Origin: a virus
Length of the DNA stretch: 64,000 bases
Virus record (IMG/VR): IMGVR_UViG_3300037502_000580
Location: 23,452-87,451 of that record
Direction: 5' to 3' (one strand)
Under the pieces are notes generated by a model that was not told the DNA's origin, did no database searches, and was given only the letters and a program-made list of their open reading frames with translations. The stretch's first letter is position 1. Each line of letters starts with the position of its first letter. Made by a program: the position numbers and the translations under genes. Below are positions 20,327 through 28,082 of this stretch, piece after piece.

Positions 20327-20763
20327 TGGGAAATCGTACTGATCGTGAACTTGAGTCTCGGGAGAAGACTTCCCGTTCTGTTGTCTATCGTCCAGCTAAC
20401 CAGCTTCCTGATCCCAATCCACAAGATGGGTATACGTTCCGCTGGATTCGCACAGCAATCATGGGGCAGTCCGATGCTCGGAATGTCTCCACGCAGCTTC
20501 GTGATGGTTACTCACCTGTTAAATTGCAAGACCATCCTGAGTTGATGATTCCGTCAGACCCTAAAGGTGGTGAAAATGTCGAGATTGGCGGCTTGATGCT
20601 CTGCAAAGCTCCTATCGAGCAAGTAGACGCAAGAAAAGCCTATTATGAGCGTGTTAATCAGCAGCAGATTCAATCTGTTGATAACAGCTTTATGCGAGAA
20701 AATGATCCGAGGATGCCTCTCTTTTCTGAGAAGCGGTCTGAGGTGAGTTTTGTTAAACGTTAA
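20326..20763 (+). CDS. Head-module structural protein
   Basis: 145 residues: SVVYRPANQLPDPNPQDGYT, FRWIRTAIMGQSDARNVSTQ and GGENVEIGGLMLCKAPIEQV. Proteins of this type lie between scaffold and capsid genes in many related phages and are presumed virion components. TAATG overlap with the scaffold stop. No enzymatic motif. Confidence 0.7.
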   Translation: MGNRTDRELESREKTSRSVVYRPANQLPDPNPQDGYTFRWIRTAIMGQSDARNVSTQLRDGYSPVKLQDHPELMIPSDPKGGENVEIGGLMLCKAPIEQVDARKAYYERVNQQQIQSVDNSFMRENDPRMPLFSEKRSEVSFVKR

Positions 20764-20780
20764 CCTCATAGGAGTTGAAT

Positions 20781-21401
20781 ATGGCTTACCCTACTGTTAG
20801 TAAACCGTACGGTTTTAAGCCTGTTAACCGGATTGATGGTCTACCGTATGCTGGTGCTGTTCAGCAAATTCGTATTGCCAGCACCTACAACACGGCTATC
20901 TATTTCGGTGACACGGTTAAAATCGTTGCCGGTGGTTCTATTGAACTGTCTGGCGCAACCACGAGCGGCACCATTGTTGGCGTGTTCATGGGATGTCAGT
21001 ATGTAAATTCCCAAGGACAAACCATTCAGGCTCAGTACTACCCCGGCACCAGCGCAACCAGCGCGATTGCTTACGTAGTTGTTGACCCGTATGCTGCATT
21101 TAAAGTGGCTATCACTACCTCTGGCGATGCCGGTGTGGTTACTGGTGCAAACCAGACCATTGTTGGCGCTAACGTAGCTACTGTTTATGGCACCGGATCT
21201 ACCATTACTGGTGATTCTGGATCTTCTGTTGTTCTTCCGGCAAACGGTGCTGGTGCTGCTACCACGCTTCCGTTCCGTGTCATTGCTGTTGTTCCTGACA
21301 CTGCTTATGATTCCAGCGGTACGATTATTTACCCTGAAGTCATTGTGAAGATTAACGACCCGCAATACTCGGCTCTGACCGGTACTGCGTACACGGCTTA
21401 A
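20781..21401 (+). CDS. Capsid decoration/structural protein (probable)
   Basis: 206 residues, Thr/Gly/Ala-rich and beta-structured: YPTVSKPYGFKPVNRIDGLP, YAGAVQQIRIASTYNTAIYF, then long small-residue strands. Placement directly before the major capsid gene and the predicted beta-sandwich suggest a capsid-stabilising protein. ATG 20781 has AGGAGTTGAAT upstream; a TTG two codons earlier is less likely. Confidence 0.7.
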   Translation: MAYPTVSKPYGFKPVNRIDGLPYAGAVQQIRIASTYNTAIYFGDTVKIVAGGSIELSGATTSGTIVGVFMGCQYVNSQGQTIQAQYYPGTSATSAIAYVVVDPYAAFKVAITTSGDAGVVTGANQTIVGANVATVYGTGSTITGDSGSSVVLPANGAGAATTLPFRVIAVVPDTAYDSSGTIIYPEVIVKINDPQYSALTGTAYTA

Positions 21402-21412
21402 GGAGAATTTAA

Positions 21413-22324
21413 ATGGCTATTTCACGCGCCCAACTACTGAAAGAGCTGCTCCCAGGCCTTAATGCGTTGTTTGGTCTGGAGTATGCGAAGTATGGTGAAG
21501 AGCATAAAGAGGTCTATGAAACTGAGACTTCTGAGCGTTCTTTTGAAGAAGAAACCAAACTGTCCGGCTTCTCTGCCGCCCCGGTTAAACCCGAAGGTCA
21601 GGCAATTGCGTATGACAACGCACAAGAAGCATGGACGGCTCGTTATACGCACGAAACCATTGCTCTTGGTTTCTCGATCACTGAAGAGGCGATTGAGGAC
21701 AACCTGTACGACAGCCTGTCGTCCCGGTATACCAAGGCCCTGGCCCGTGCTATGGCGTACACCAAGCAGGTTAAGGCTGCTGCGGTTCTGAATAATGGCT
21801 TCGCTGCCGGTGTTACATACGGTGACGGTCAGCCCCTGTTCTCCACCGTGCATCCCCTCGTGTCTGGTGGCGTCAACTCCAACCGTCCCGCTACTAACGC
21901 TGACCTGAATGAGACTTCTCTTGAGAACGCTACCATTCAGATCGCTGCGTGGACAGACGAGCGTGGTCTTCTGATCGCTGCTAAACCCCGTAAGCTGGTT
22001 ATTCCTCCTGCGCTTATGTTCGTTGCTAAGCGCCTGTTGGATACGGAGCTTCGTGTTGCTACCGCTGATAATGACCTTAACGCCTTGCGCGCCATGGGTA
22101 CGATCAGTGAGGGCTACACCGTTAACCACTTCCTGACGGATACCAATGCATGGTTCCTGACGACGGATGTGCCCAACGGTCTGAAGCATTTTGTTCGTAC
22201 CCCGATGCAGACCTCCATGGACGGAGACTTTGACACCGGTAACGTACGTTACAAAGCCCGTGAGCGTTATAGCTTTGGCGTCTCGGATCCTCTCGGTATT
22301 TTCGGATCTCCTGGCTCCAACTAA
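21413..22324 (+). CDS. Major capsid protein
   Basis: 303 residues with Mu gpT/HK97-type features: an N-terminal helix (SRAQLLKELLPGLNALFGLE), ERSFEEETKLSGFSAAPVKP and QEAWTARYTHETIALGFSIT, EEAIEDNLYD, and a C-terminal AMGTISEGYTVNHFLTDTNA leading to RYSFGVSDPLGIFGSPGSN. It is followed at once by a strong terminator, fitting highest expression for the main shell subunit. ATG 21413 follows GGAGAATTTAA. Confidence 0.9.
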   Translation: MAISRAQLLKELLPGLNALFGLEYAKYGEEHKEVYETETSERSFEEETKLSGFSAAPVKPEGQAIAYDNAQEAWTARYTHETIALGFSITEEAIEDNLYDSLSSRYTKALARAMAYTKQVKAAAVLNNGFAAGVTYGDGQPLFSTVHPLVSGGVNSNRPATNADLNETSLENATIQIAAWTDERGLLIAAKPRKLVIPPALMFVAKRLLDTELRVATADNDLNALRAMGTISEGYTVNHFLTDTNAWFLTTDVPNGLKHFVRTPMQTSMDGDFDTGNVRYKARERYSFGVSDPLGIFGSPGSN

Positions 22325-22334
22325 GCAGGGTGAA

Positions 22335-22363
22335 GAAAAGGGGCTTGCGCCCCTTTTCTTTTT
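22335..22363 (+). terminator. Rho-independent terminator after the capsid gene
   Basis: GAAAAGGGGC/GCCCCTTTTC makes a 10-bp stem with a TTGC tetraloop, followed by TTTTT. It lies 11 bases after the capsid stop. Confidence 0.95.
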
Positions 22364-22395
22364 GCGGTACTGTTGTTTTAAGTCCAAGATTTTTA

Positions 22396-22438
22396 CCTAT
22401 ATCGACAGGCTTGGCTGACTTAGTAGAGACGATATAGG
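22396..22438 (+). promoter_or_regulatory. Promoter-like site with 9-bp inverted repeat
   Basis: TTGGCT (22411-22416), a 16-bp spacer and TATAGG (22433-22438) form a weak sigma70-type promoter just after the terminator. CCTATATCG (22396) and CGATATAGG (22430) are perfect inverted repeats flanking it, so the -10 lies in one arm. Confidence 0.5.
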
Positions 22439-22465
22439 AATGTGCTACTACACAAGGAGTTAGAA

Positions 22466-22954
22466 ATGGCACGCACTACTTTTTCGGGGCCAGTAGCGTC
22501 CCAAAATGGATTTATCAGCGTAGCTTCTACGTCTGGCAAATTACTCGCTATTACCGCGCCTGCAGCGCTCTCTGCAGATACCACGCTTGTTTTCCCTAAC
22601 GGTGCTGGTACAAACGGTCAAGTTCTTACTACTAATGGCACCGGTACGCTTAGCTGGACTACTAATGGCGCAGGTACCGTAACTTCTGTTGGTGGTACTG
22701 GTACGGTAAACGGTCTTACTCTGACCGGTACGGTTACTTCTTCTGGCTCACTGACCCTCGGTGGATCTTTTGCTCTGCCGACAAGCACTGCCGCTGCTGT
22801 TGCTGATATTGCCAATGCGATTAATACCACTGGTAAATACACCGGCAAGATGGTTGTTGATTACGCTACCGGAATTATCTATACGGCGGTCGGCGCAACG
22901 GCTGGATCAGACTGGGCACCCTCTGACGCTAGTGGTCTCGTAACCCCGGCCTAA
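22466..22954 (+). CDS. Structural protein, small-residue beta-rich
   Basis: 162 residues, Gly/Thr/Ser-rich (TLVFPNGAGTNGQVLTTNGT, VTSVGGTGTVNGLTLTGTVT) with a C-terminal YTGKMVVDYATGIIYTAVGA. The composition resembles fibre or head-fibre proteins. ATG 22466 follows AAGGAGTTAGAA and is better than the upstream GTG. First gene after the terminator/promoter. Confidence 0.7.
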   Translation: MARTTFSGPVASQNGFISVASTSGKLLAITAPAALSADTTLVFPNGAGTNGQVLTTNGTGTLSWTTNGAGTVTSVGGTGTVNGLTLTGTVTSSGSLTLGGSFALPTSTAAAVADIANAINTTGKYTGKMVVDYATGIIYTAVGATAGSDWAPSDASGLVTPA

Positions 22955-22967
22955 TAAGGAGGCTTGC

Positions 22968-23279
22968 ATGGGTATGCAAACCGATGTCCTAGCGACAAAG
23001 CCGTTAACGGCAACGGGTAACTTTAAAGACCAGGGTGATCAAAATATCCCTCGTTCCCGCATTAAGACGATCTATGCAGTTAACGGTACAAGTGCCGGTT
23101 CTGTTGTGATTCGCCAAGGTGGGGCTTCGGGGGACGTGATTATCACGGTCAATACCGCTGCTAATACGACGGCTGGCTACACCATTATCCCGGTGCCGGG
23201 TGAAGGCGTTCTCTGTAAAGAGGGCGACCTGCATGGCACCATTACCAACACCACATCCATTACTCTTTTCTACGGGTAA
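22968..23279 (+). CDS. Hypothetical structural protein
   Basis: 103 residues, beta-rich: IKTIYAVNGTSAGSVVIRQG, GDVIITVNTAANTTAGYTII and EGDLHGTITNTTSITLFYG. The ribosome site AAGGAGG is strong. It is probably a small virion protein, from composition and position. Confidence 0.6.
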   Translation: MGMQTDVLATKPLTATGNFKDQGDQNIPRSRIKTIYAVNGTSAGSVVIRQGGASGDVIITVNTAANTTAGYTIIPVPGEGVLCKEGDLHGTITNTTSITLFYG

Positions 23280-23283
23280 TCCC

Positions 23284-23538
23284 ATGGCTAAGACCCCGGC
23301 TTGGCAGCGTAAAGAAGGCAAGAACCCTAAGGGTGGTTTAAATGCCAAAGGACGTGCCTCTTATAATGCTGCTAATCCGGGTAAGCCTGGGCTAAAGGCT
23401 CCGCAACCTGAGGGTGGCGCTCGTAAGAAGTCATTCTGTGCCCGTATGACCGGCATGAAGAAGAAACTTACTTCTGCAAAGACCGCGAATGACCCGAACA
23501 GCCGGATCAATAAATCTTTACGTGCATGGAAATGTTAA
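23284..23538 (+). CDS. Small basic conserved phage protein (DUF6321-like)
   Basis: 84 residues, rich in Lys/Gly/Asn: AWQRKEGKNPKGGLNAKGRA then SYNAANPGKPGLKAPQPEGG and KSFCARMTGMKKKLTSAKTA, DPNSRINKSLRAWKC. This 'WQRKEGKNPxGGLNxKGRxSY...SFCARMxGM' pattern is widespread in aquatic phages; the DUF number is from memory. It opens an island of small basic proteins. Confidence 0.75.
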   Translation: MAKTPAWQRKEGKNPKGGLNAKGRASYNAANPGKPGLKAPQPEGGARKKSFCARMTGMKKKLTSAKTANDPNSRINKSLRAWKC

Positions 23539-23784
23539 ATGGAGATGATGCTTTGGAATATCGCGTTGAGCGCGATAGTGGCGGTGATGGGCATGTTGCT
23601 TAAGGGCAAGTTTGATGAGTTGCAGCGCATCAGTATCCTGCTTAATAGAACGCGGGAAGAAGTAGCGCGAGACCACATCACACGTGCAGAAGTTAGAGCG
23701 GATCTGGAAAAGATTCGTGAACATTTTGACAATGGCTTTAAGCGTCTTGAGGACAAGATAGACGCTCTAGCGCAAAGGAATTGA
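23539..23784 (+). CDS. Small membrane/coiled-coil protein
   Basis: 81 residues. One N-terminal hydrophobic segment (MLWNIALSAIVAVMGMLLKG) is followed by a coiled coil (ELQRISILLNRTREEVARDH, DLEKIREHFDNGFKRLEDKI). The ATG follows the upstream stop at once. The form resembles phage membrane-anchored accessory proteins near lysis or tail genes; no role can be assigned. Confidence 0.6.
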   Translation: MEMMLWNIALSAIVAVMGMLLKGKFDELQRISILLNRTREEVARDHITRAEVRADLEKIREHFDNGFKRLEDKIDALAQRN

Positions 23785-23785
23785 C

Positions 23786-24421
23786 ATGGCTAAGAGACTT
23801 CGTAACGTAGCACTTCTTGGTGGAGCAGCACTTCTTGCCTCAAAGATGTTAGGTGGTAAGAAAGAAGCCGAGACCCCCCGTGCGGAATCGAAGGAAGATC
23901 AAGAACGTGACCGTAGGGAATCAGCAATTGCTGGCCCTCTGCGTGCCTTGGCTTCTACCACCCCCGCTACCGAACCCAAGTCTGAGGCACGTAAACCCAC
24001 TGCCCGTAAGGCTGCACCGGCAGAAGCACCTGGCATTTCTGTAGAAGAAGGTCGGGCGGCTATGGGCCTCCCCCGCGAAGCTCGTGGAAGAAGCTCTGGG
24101 GTTATGGAAGGGGCGTCGGCCTCTGGACTACCCCGTGAAGCTCGTGGTCGTGGTATGGATGAAGGAATAACTACCTCTGGGTTGCCACGCGAAGCTCGTG
24201 GCGTTCCTCGTGGAGATGTTCCTGGTTCTCAGGTCTATGCTCAGATTAATGCAGACCGCATTGCCCGTCAGCGCCGTGCCGCAGAAGAAGATCGGTTTAT
24301 GTCTGGTGGCATGAAAGAAGGCGGTAAGGTAAAGATGCAGTCTGGTGGCATGGTTGGTAAGGCTTCTAAACGTGCTGATGGTATCGCTACCAAAGGCAAA
24401 ACCCGCTGCAGGATCATCTAA
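23786..24421 (+). CDS. Repeat protein with GLPREARG motifs
   Basis: 211 residues. A hydrophobic N terminus (LLGGAALLASKML) precedes a charged linker and three GLPREARG repeats spaced about 20 residues apart. The C terminus (GGMVGKASKRADGIATKGKT) shares the ADGIA-KGKT motif with the next gene. Low complexity and basic charge suggest a non-enzymatic virion or DNA-associated role. Confidence 0.65.
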   Translation: MAKRLRNVALLGGAALLASKMLGGKKEAETPRAESKEDQERDRRESAIAGPLRALASTTPATEPKSEARKPTARKAAPAEAPGISVEEGRAAMGLPREARGRSSGVMEGASASGLPREARGRGMDEGITTSGLPREARGVPRGDVPGSQVYAQINADRIARQRRAAEEDRFMSGGMKEGGKVKMQSGGMVGKASKRADGIATKGKTRCRII

Positions 24422-24423
24422 TC

Positions 24424-24738
24424 ATGGCAAATTATCCGATGAAGACTCGTAAGTCCTCTAAGTTCCGTGAGCGAGAGGATGAGAAAAAAGAACTTCAAGA
24501 CCTAGCAGACACACCTCCTAGCATGTTGAGTGAAGGTGAGCGGTTTAGGCTTTTTGGTAAGACAACGAAGCCGCTAGATCCTACACAGAGGGCTGAGCCG
24601 AAGAAAGAGGAGTCGTTTGAAGAGCGTATGCGTAAGGCTGATCCCGCACAACGCAAATATATGTTGGCTAAAGGTGGCTTTGTTCGTGCCGCTGATGGTA
24701 TTGCTAAACGTGGTAAAACGAAAGGAAAGATGCTATGA
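24424..24738 (+). CDS. Small basic protein with ADGIA-RGKT tail
   Basis: 104 residues: KTRKSSKFREREDEKKELQD, SFEERMRKADPAQRKYMLAK and GGFVRAADGIAKRGKTKGKM. The C-terminal GG-F/M-V-x-ADGIA-K-GKT element is also at the end of the upstream gene, so it is a mobile short module or targeting tail. Overlaps the next ATG (ATGA). Confidence 0.65.
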   Translation: MANYPMKTRKSSKFREREDEKKELQDLADTPPSMLSEGERFRLFGKTTKPLDPTQRAEPKKEESFEERMRKADPAQRKYMLAKGGFVRAADGIAKRGKTKGKML

Positions 24739-24890
24739 AGAAGGCAATGGGTGTGGCTCCCACCAAAATGGGCAAAGTTAAGACCGCTACTAAACCTGAT
24801 GGCGTTATTAAAAAAGGCGCTACCAAGGGTAAGCAAATTAAGATGGCCTACGGCGGCAAAGTGAAGATGCGTGGCGGCGGGAAGTGCTAA
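24735..24890 (+). CDS. Small Lys/Gly-rich protein
   Basis: 51 residues, MKKAMGVAPTKMGKVKTATK, DGVIKKGATKGKQIKMAYGG then KVKMRGGGKC. ATGA overlap with the upstream gene and immediate adjacency to the next ATG show operon coupling. GGKVKM also occurs in the neighbouring genes. Confidence 0.6.
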   Translation: MKKAMGVAPTKMGKVKTATKPDGVIKKGATKGKQIKMAYGGKVKMRGGGKC

Positions 24891-25175
24891 ATGAGACCCT
24901 CGCGCGGGATGGGGGCTATCAGCCCCTCTAAGATGCCCAGGGCCAAGACAGGACGCCGCAAAGATGGTGACTCGTTTCAGACGTTCAAAGATGGCGGGAA
25001 GGTCAAGTCTCGCGTCAATGAGGCAGGTGTTTACACAAAGCCTGGGATGCGTAAGAGCCTTTTTGAAAAGATTAAAGGTTCTGCGACTCAAGGGACTGCT
25101 GCGGGTCAATGGTCAGCAAGAAAAGCACAACTCTTGGCAAAGAAGTACAAAGCCGCAGGTGGTGGATATAAGTGA
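24891..25175 (+). CDS. DUF5872-like small basic protein
   Basis: 94 residues. KDGGKVKSRVNEAGVYTKPG then MRKSLFEKIKGSATQGTAAG and QWSARKAQLLAKKYKAAGGG. The 'NEAGxYTKPxxRKxxxxxIKAxxxxGxxxGxWSARKAQxxAxxYKxxGGGY' pattern recurs in aquatic phages and some giant viruses; the DUF number is from memory. Strongly basic, so DNA packaging or capsid interior is plausible. Confidence 0.75.
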   Translation: MRPSRGMGAISPSKMPRAKTGRRKDGDSFQTFKDGGKVKSRVNEAGVYTKPGMRKSLFEKIKGSATQGTAAGQWSARKAQLLAKKYKAAGGGYK

Positions 25176-25336
25176 TTCGGGCACCGGTGTACGACCCGAG
25201 GAGAGACGGAAATGTCTTTTCGTGGGTTTTAAAAGCTGCGGAAGTATACCGGGAACGAAAAAGGACTGAGCGAAATGCCGCTAAAGAAGCCGCAGCAGAG
25301 CTTGAAAGACTGGACAGCACAAAAGTGGAGAACTAA
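25172..25336 (+). CDS. Small helical protein (GTG start)
   Basis: 54 residues starting at GTG 25172, which overlaps the upstream TGA. VYDPRRDGNVFSWVLKAAEV is followed by a charged helix RERKRTERNAAKEAAAELER. It overlaps the next gene by 62 bases, so one start may be wrong. The coupling pattern supports it. Confidence 0.45.
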   Translation: MIRAPVYDPRRDGNVFSWVLKAAEVYRERKRTERNAAKEAAAELERLDSTKVEN

Positions 25337-25514
25337 AAGTGGGAAACCGTCTTCCGTTACTGGCGAGCGTTACCTCCCAACGTCAGCGATCAACGCATTA
25401 TCTCCATCTGAGTATGCAGCGACGACAAGAGCGAAAAGAGCTGGCAAAGCTTCTGGAAAGCAGTTCGTTAAACAACCAGCAGGAATTGCAAAGAAAACAG
25501 CGAGGTATCGATAA
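25275..25514 (+). CDS. Conserved basic phage protein (DUF5872-like)
   Basis: 79 residues: LKDWTAQKWRTKSGKPSSVT, GERYLPTSAINALSPSEYAA and TTRAKRAGKASGKQFVKQPA. The W-x-x-Q-K-W-R-T-x-S-G-K-x-S ... GERYLP ... AATxAKRxGKxxGKQF pattern is highly conserved in aquatic phages. Probably a virion or DNA-binding protein. TAATG overlap with the next gene. Confidence 0.75.
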   Translation: MPLKKPQQSLKDWTAQKWRTKSGKPSSVTGERYLPTSAINALSPSEYAATTRAKRAGKASGKQFVKQPAGIAKKTARYR

Positions 25515-25873
25515 TGAAATCTGAGAACGAGAAGAAAACAGAAGACAAGCGCTCTAGCCGTACTAAGTGGTTAGATTCGCTACCAGATAACGCCATGACG
25601 AAAGCTTCCCGTGCAATAAGTCGGGCTGGAGACGCTGTTGGTTTTACTCAGGAAGAGCAATACAAGGACAAGAAGTACCAAGTGCCTGAGAAGAAAGCCA
25701 AGGGTGGGTGGATCCAGAAGGCTATTAAGAAGCCCGGTGCGCTACGGTCTTCCCTTGGTGTTAAGAAGGGTGAGAAGATCCCTGCCGGTAAACTCGCCGC
25801 CGCTGCTAAGAAACCTGGCAAGATGGGGCAACGTGCCCGTCTGGCACAGACCCTAAAGAAGTTAGGAAAGTAA
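25514..25873 (+). CDS. Conserved Lys-rich phage protein
   Basis: 119 residues. The C-terminal half (GGWIQKAIKKPGALRSSLGV, KKGEKIPAGKLAAAAKKPGK then MGQRARLAQTLKKLGK) is a widely conserved basic module that resembles a small nucleic-acid-binding domain and also occurs in phages and viruses of aquatic hosts. The N-terminal part is charged and variable. A capsid-interior role is likely but unproven. Confidence 0.75.
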   Translation: MKSENEKKTEDKRSSRTKWLDSLPDNAMTKASRAISRAGDAVGFTQEEQYKDKKYQVPEKKAKGGWIQKAIKKPGALRSSLGVKKGEKIPAGKLAAAAKKPGKMGQRARLAQTLKKLGK

Positions 25874-25874
25874 G

Positions 25875-26588
25875 ATGACCACTTCTGGCACCGCAACATT
25901 TAACCTAGATCTCAATGACCTCATAGAAGAGGCATTTGAGCGTTGCGGCCTTGAAGTTCGTACAGGCTATGAGCATCGTACGGCTAGGCGGTCTTTGAAC
26001 CTTCTGACTGTAGAGTGGGCTAACCGGGGCATCAACCTCTGGACGATTGAAGAGGGGTCGATAACTCTTAGTCAGAACGTAGCTACCTACCCACTGCCCG
26101 TAGATACGATTGACCTTCTGGAGCATGTGATCCGTACAGACCCGGCAACATCGAATCAGACCGATATCAACATCAGTCGTATTAGTGTTTCTACCTACTC
26201 AACCATTCCAAATAAGACCGCGACGGGGCGTCCGATCCAGGTTTACGTGGATAGGAAGAGCGGAGCTACTACCCCTACTGGCGTGCAGAACCCAACGATA
26301 ACGGTTTGGCCTGTTCCAGAACCCGGTTCTGCCTATACGTTCGTCTATTGGCGTATGCGTAGGATTCAGGACTCTGGGGGCGGTACAAACACCCAAGATA
26401 TACCGTTCCGTCTTCTACCCTGTTTGGTTGCTGGGTTGGCTTATTACCTATCGCTAAAGATCCCCGACGCGGTTAGTCGCATTGATATGTTAAAAGCAGC
26501 GTACGAAGAGCAATGGCTCTTTGCGTCTGGCGAAGACCGTGAGAAGGCTTCTGTGAGATTCGTGCCACGGGACATCTTCTATGCCTAA
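25875..26588 (+). CDS. Head-tail adaptor-like protein (P22 gp4/T7 gp11-like)
   Basis: 237 residues: LNDLIEEAFERCGLEVRTGY, RRSLNLLTVEWANRGINLWT, VATYPLPVDTIDLLEHVIRT and AYTFVYWRMRRIQDSGGGTN, LLPCLVAGLAYYLSLKIPDA. The helical ends with a central beta region and the 'I..A.ercGle...........R.LN.L...W...G.NLW' start match podovirus connector adaptors that extend the portal. Another candidate of similar size is at 27366. Confidence 0.75.
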   Translation: MTTSGTATFNLDLNDLIEEAFERCGLEVRTGYEHRTARRSLNLLTVEWANRGINLWTIEEGSITLSQNVATYPLPVDTIDLLEHVIRTDPATSNQTDINISRISVSTYSTIPNKTATGRPIQVYVDRKSGATTPTGVQNPTITVWPVPEPGSAYTFVYWRMRRIQDSGGGTNTQDIPFRLLPCLVAGLAYYLSLKIPDAVSRIDMLKAAYEEQWLFASGEDREKASVRFVPRDIFYA

Positions 26589-27012
26589 CAAGTTTGCCTC
26601 AGGCAAGTATGCGATCTCGCAGTGCGACAGGTGCAACTTCAGGTACCCCCTGAAGGCGCTGAAAAAGCTCGTCATTAAGACGAAAAACGTCAACCTGCTT
26701 GTTTGCCCTGAGTGCTGGGAACCTGATCAGCCGCAGTTACAGCTTGGTCTTTATCCCGTAAATGACCCACAGGCTATTAGAAACCCCCGCCCAGATAGCC
26801 CAAGTTACTTGGTTTCTGGCGTAAATGGTCTTCAGACCAACCCTGCTGGCGGCACTGGGCAGGATGGGTTTGGTTTACCCGAAGGCGGTAGTAGAATTAT
26901 TCAATGGGGGTGGGCACCCGTTGGCGGCGGTAGGTTGAATGACATTGGTTTGACGCCCAATAATCTAGCGCTGGGTATAGCGCTCGGTTCAGTTACTGTA
27001 ACTACTACATAG
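26581..27012 (+). CDS. Zinc-ribbon structural protein
   Basis: 143 residues. The N terminus holds CDRCNFRYPLKALKKLVIKT then LLVCPECWEPDQPQLQLG, a CxxC-x25-CxxC ribbon. The C-terminal half is Gly/Pro-rich (GFGLPEGGSRIIQWGWAPVG). Related proteins lie next to adaptor genes in many phages. The ATG at 26581 overlaps the adaptor by 8 bases. Confidence 0.75.
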   Translation: MPNKFASGKYAISQCDRCNFRYPLKALKKLVIKTKNVNLLVCPECWEPDQPQLQLGLYPVNDPQAIRNPRPDSPSYLVSGVNGLQTNPAGGTGQDGFGLPEGGSRIIQWGWAPVGGGRLNDIGLTPNNLALGIALGSVTVTTT

Positions 27013-27021
27013 GAGTTCAAA

Positions 27022-27222
27022 ATGGCGCACCCAGATGTAGCAAAAGACAAGAGCGTGGTTAAAAAAGCCGTGCATAAGCACGAAAAAACTATGCACCCCG
27101 GAAAACCGTTAACCAAGTTGAAAAAAGGCGGCGTGCCTATGATGGAGTCCAAGCTAGAGGGTCGCATGGGCAAAGGCATGGCTAAAGTAATGATGCAAAA
27201 GAAAGCCGGAAGGGGCCGATAA
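27022..27222 (+). CDS. Small basic protein
   Basis: 66 residues: MAHPDVAKDKSVVKKAVHKH, EKTMHPGKPLTKLKKGGVPM and MGKGMAKVMMQKKAGRGR. The 'KKAVHKHEKxMHPGKPLTKLKKGG' pattern is a conserved small protein of aquatic phages. Lys-rich, probably DNA-associated. Its stop overlaps the next ATG (TAATG). Confidence 0.7.
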   Translation: MAHPDVAKDKSVVKKAVHKHEKTMHPGKPLTKLKKGGVPMMESKLEGRMGKGMAKVMMQKKAGRGR

Positions 27223-27365
27223 TGCAATACAATCAACCAAAACCTTGCCCGATCCCGCCCAATAATATGGGCTACCCAAATAACGTGCCGAACACTCAGA
27301 CCATGAAAACTCGTGGTACGGGCGCGGCTACTAAAGGTACTAACTCGTCTAAGAAGATGGGCTAA
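27222..27365 (+). CDS. Small protein with MKTRGTGAATKG tail
   Basis: 47 residues, Pro/Asn-rich N terminus (MQYNQPKPCPIPPNNMGYPN) and a C-terminal MKTRGTGAATKGTNSSKKMG. This tail recurs at the end of other small phage proteins and is similar in character to the ADGIA-KGKT tails upstream. The stop abuts the next ATG. Confidence 0.65.
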   Translation: MQYNQPKPCPIPPNNMGYPNNVPNTQTMKTRGTGAATKGTNSSKKMG

Positions 27366-28082
27366 ATGAACTACGCTGCTCTGTTTGAGACGATCAAGGG
27401 GTATGTCGAGAATGACTTCCCCAGCACTCAGTACTCGGATTCGTCTGGGAACTTAGTTAACTATACGTCTAAAGAACAGATTGATACGTTCATTCAGCAA
27501 GCTGAGCAGCGGATCTATAACAGCGTTCAGTTCCCGTCGATACGTAAAAATGTGACGGGGGTTACTTACGCTACAAATCCGTATCTCTCATCGCCCATAG
27601 ACTTCTTAGCGGTTTATTCTCTTGCTGTCATTGATGGTAACGGCAACTACGAGTACCTGCTTAACAAAGACGTTAACTATTTACGGGCTGCGTATCCAAA
27701 TCCAAACAGCACGGGCATACCTAAGTACTACGCTTTGTTTGGGCCTACGACGACTAATGGCAACCCGCCAGCTATTACCAATGAGTTGAGCTTCATGTTG
27801 GCTCCCACACCGAACGCTGTTTATAACGTAGAACTTCATTATTACTACTACCCCGAGTCAATTGTTACGGCAGGCACGACATGGCTTGGTGATAACTTTG
27901 ACTCTGCGCTTCTTTACGGCGCACTGATTGAGGCGTACACCTTTATGAAGGGTGAGGCTGACGTTATTGCTGGATACAACAAGCGCTATGAAGAGGCCAT
28001 GATTTTGGCTAAACGTCTTGGTGATGGTATGGAACGTAGAGACGCATACCGATCTGGTCAGATCAGATTGTCGGTGAACTAA
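27366..28082 (+). CDS. Phage adaptor/connector-like protein
   Basis: 238 residues: ALFETIKGYVENDFPSTQYS, SKEQIDTFIQQAEQRIYNSV, a beta-rich middle and FDSALLYGALIEAYTFMKGE with a C-terminal YNKRYEEAMILAKRLGDGME. This helix-sheet-helix arrangement resembles T7 gp11/P22 gp4-type adaptors. Two such proteins in one operon suggest portal extension plus nozzle connection. Confidence 0.75.
   Translation: MNYAALFETIKGYVENDFPSTQYSDSSGNLVNYTSKEQIDTFIQQAEQRIYNSVQFPSIRKNVTGVTYATNPYLSSPIDFLAVYSLAVIDGNGNYEYLLNKDVNYLRAAYPNPNSTGIPKYYALFGPTTTNGNPPAITNELSFMLAPTPNAVYNVELHYYYYPESIVTAGTTWLGDNFDSALLYGALIEAYTFMKGEADVIAGYNKRYEEAMILAKRLGDGMERRDAYRSGQIRLSVN

Noticed and set aside
21434-22387. Minus-strand 317-codon frame opposite the capsid gene
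   Set aside because: It is antisense to a clearly real major capsid gene and has no ribosome site; typical shadow frame.
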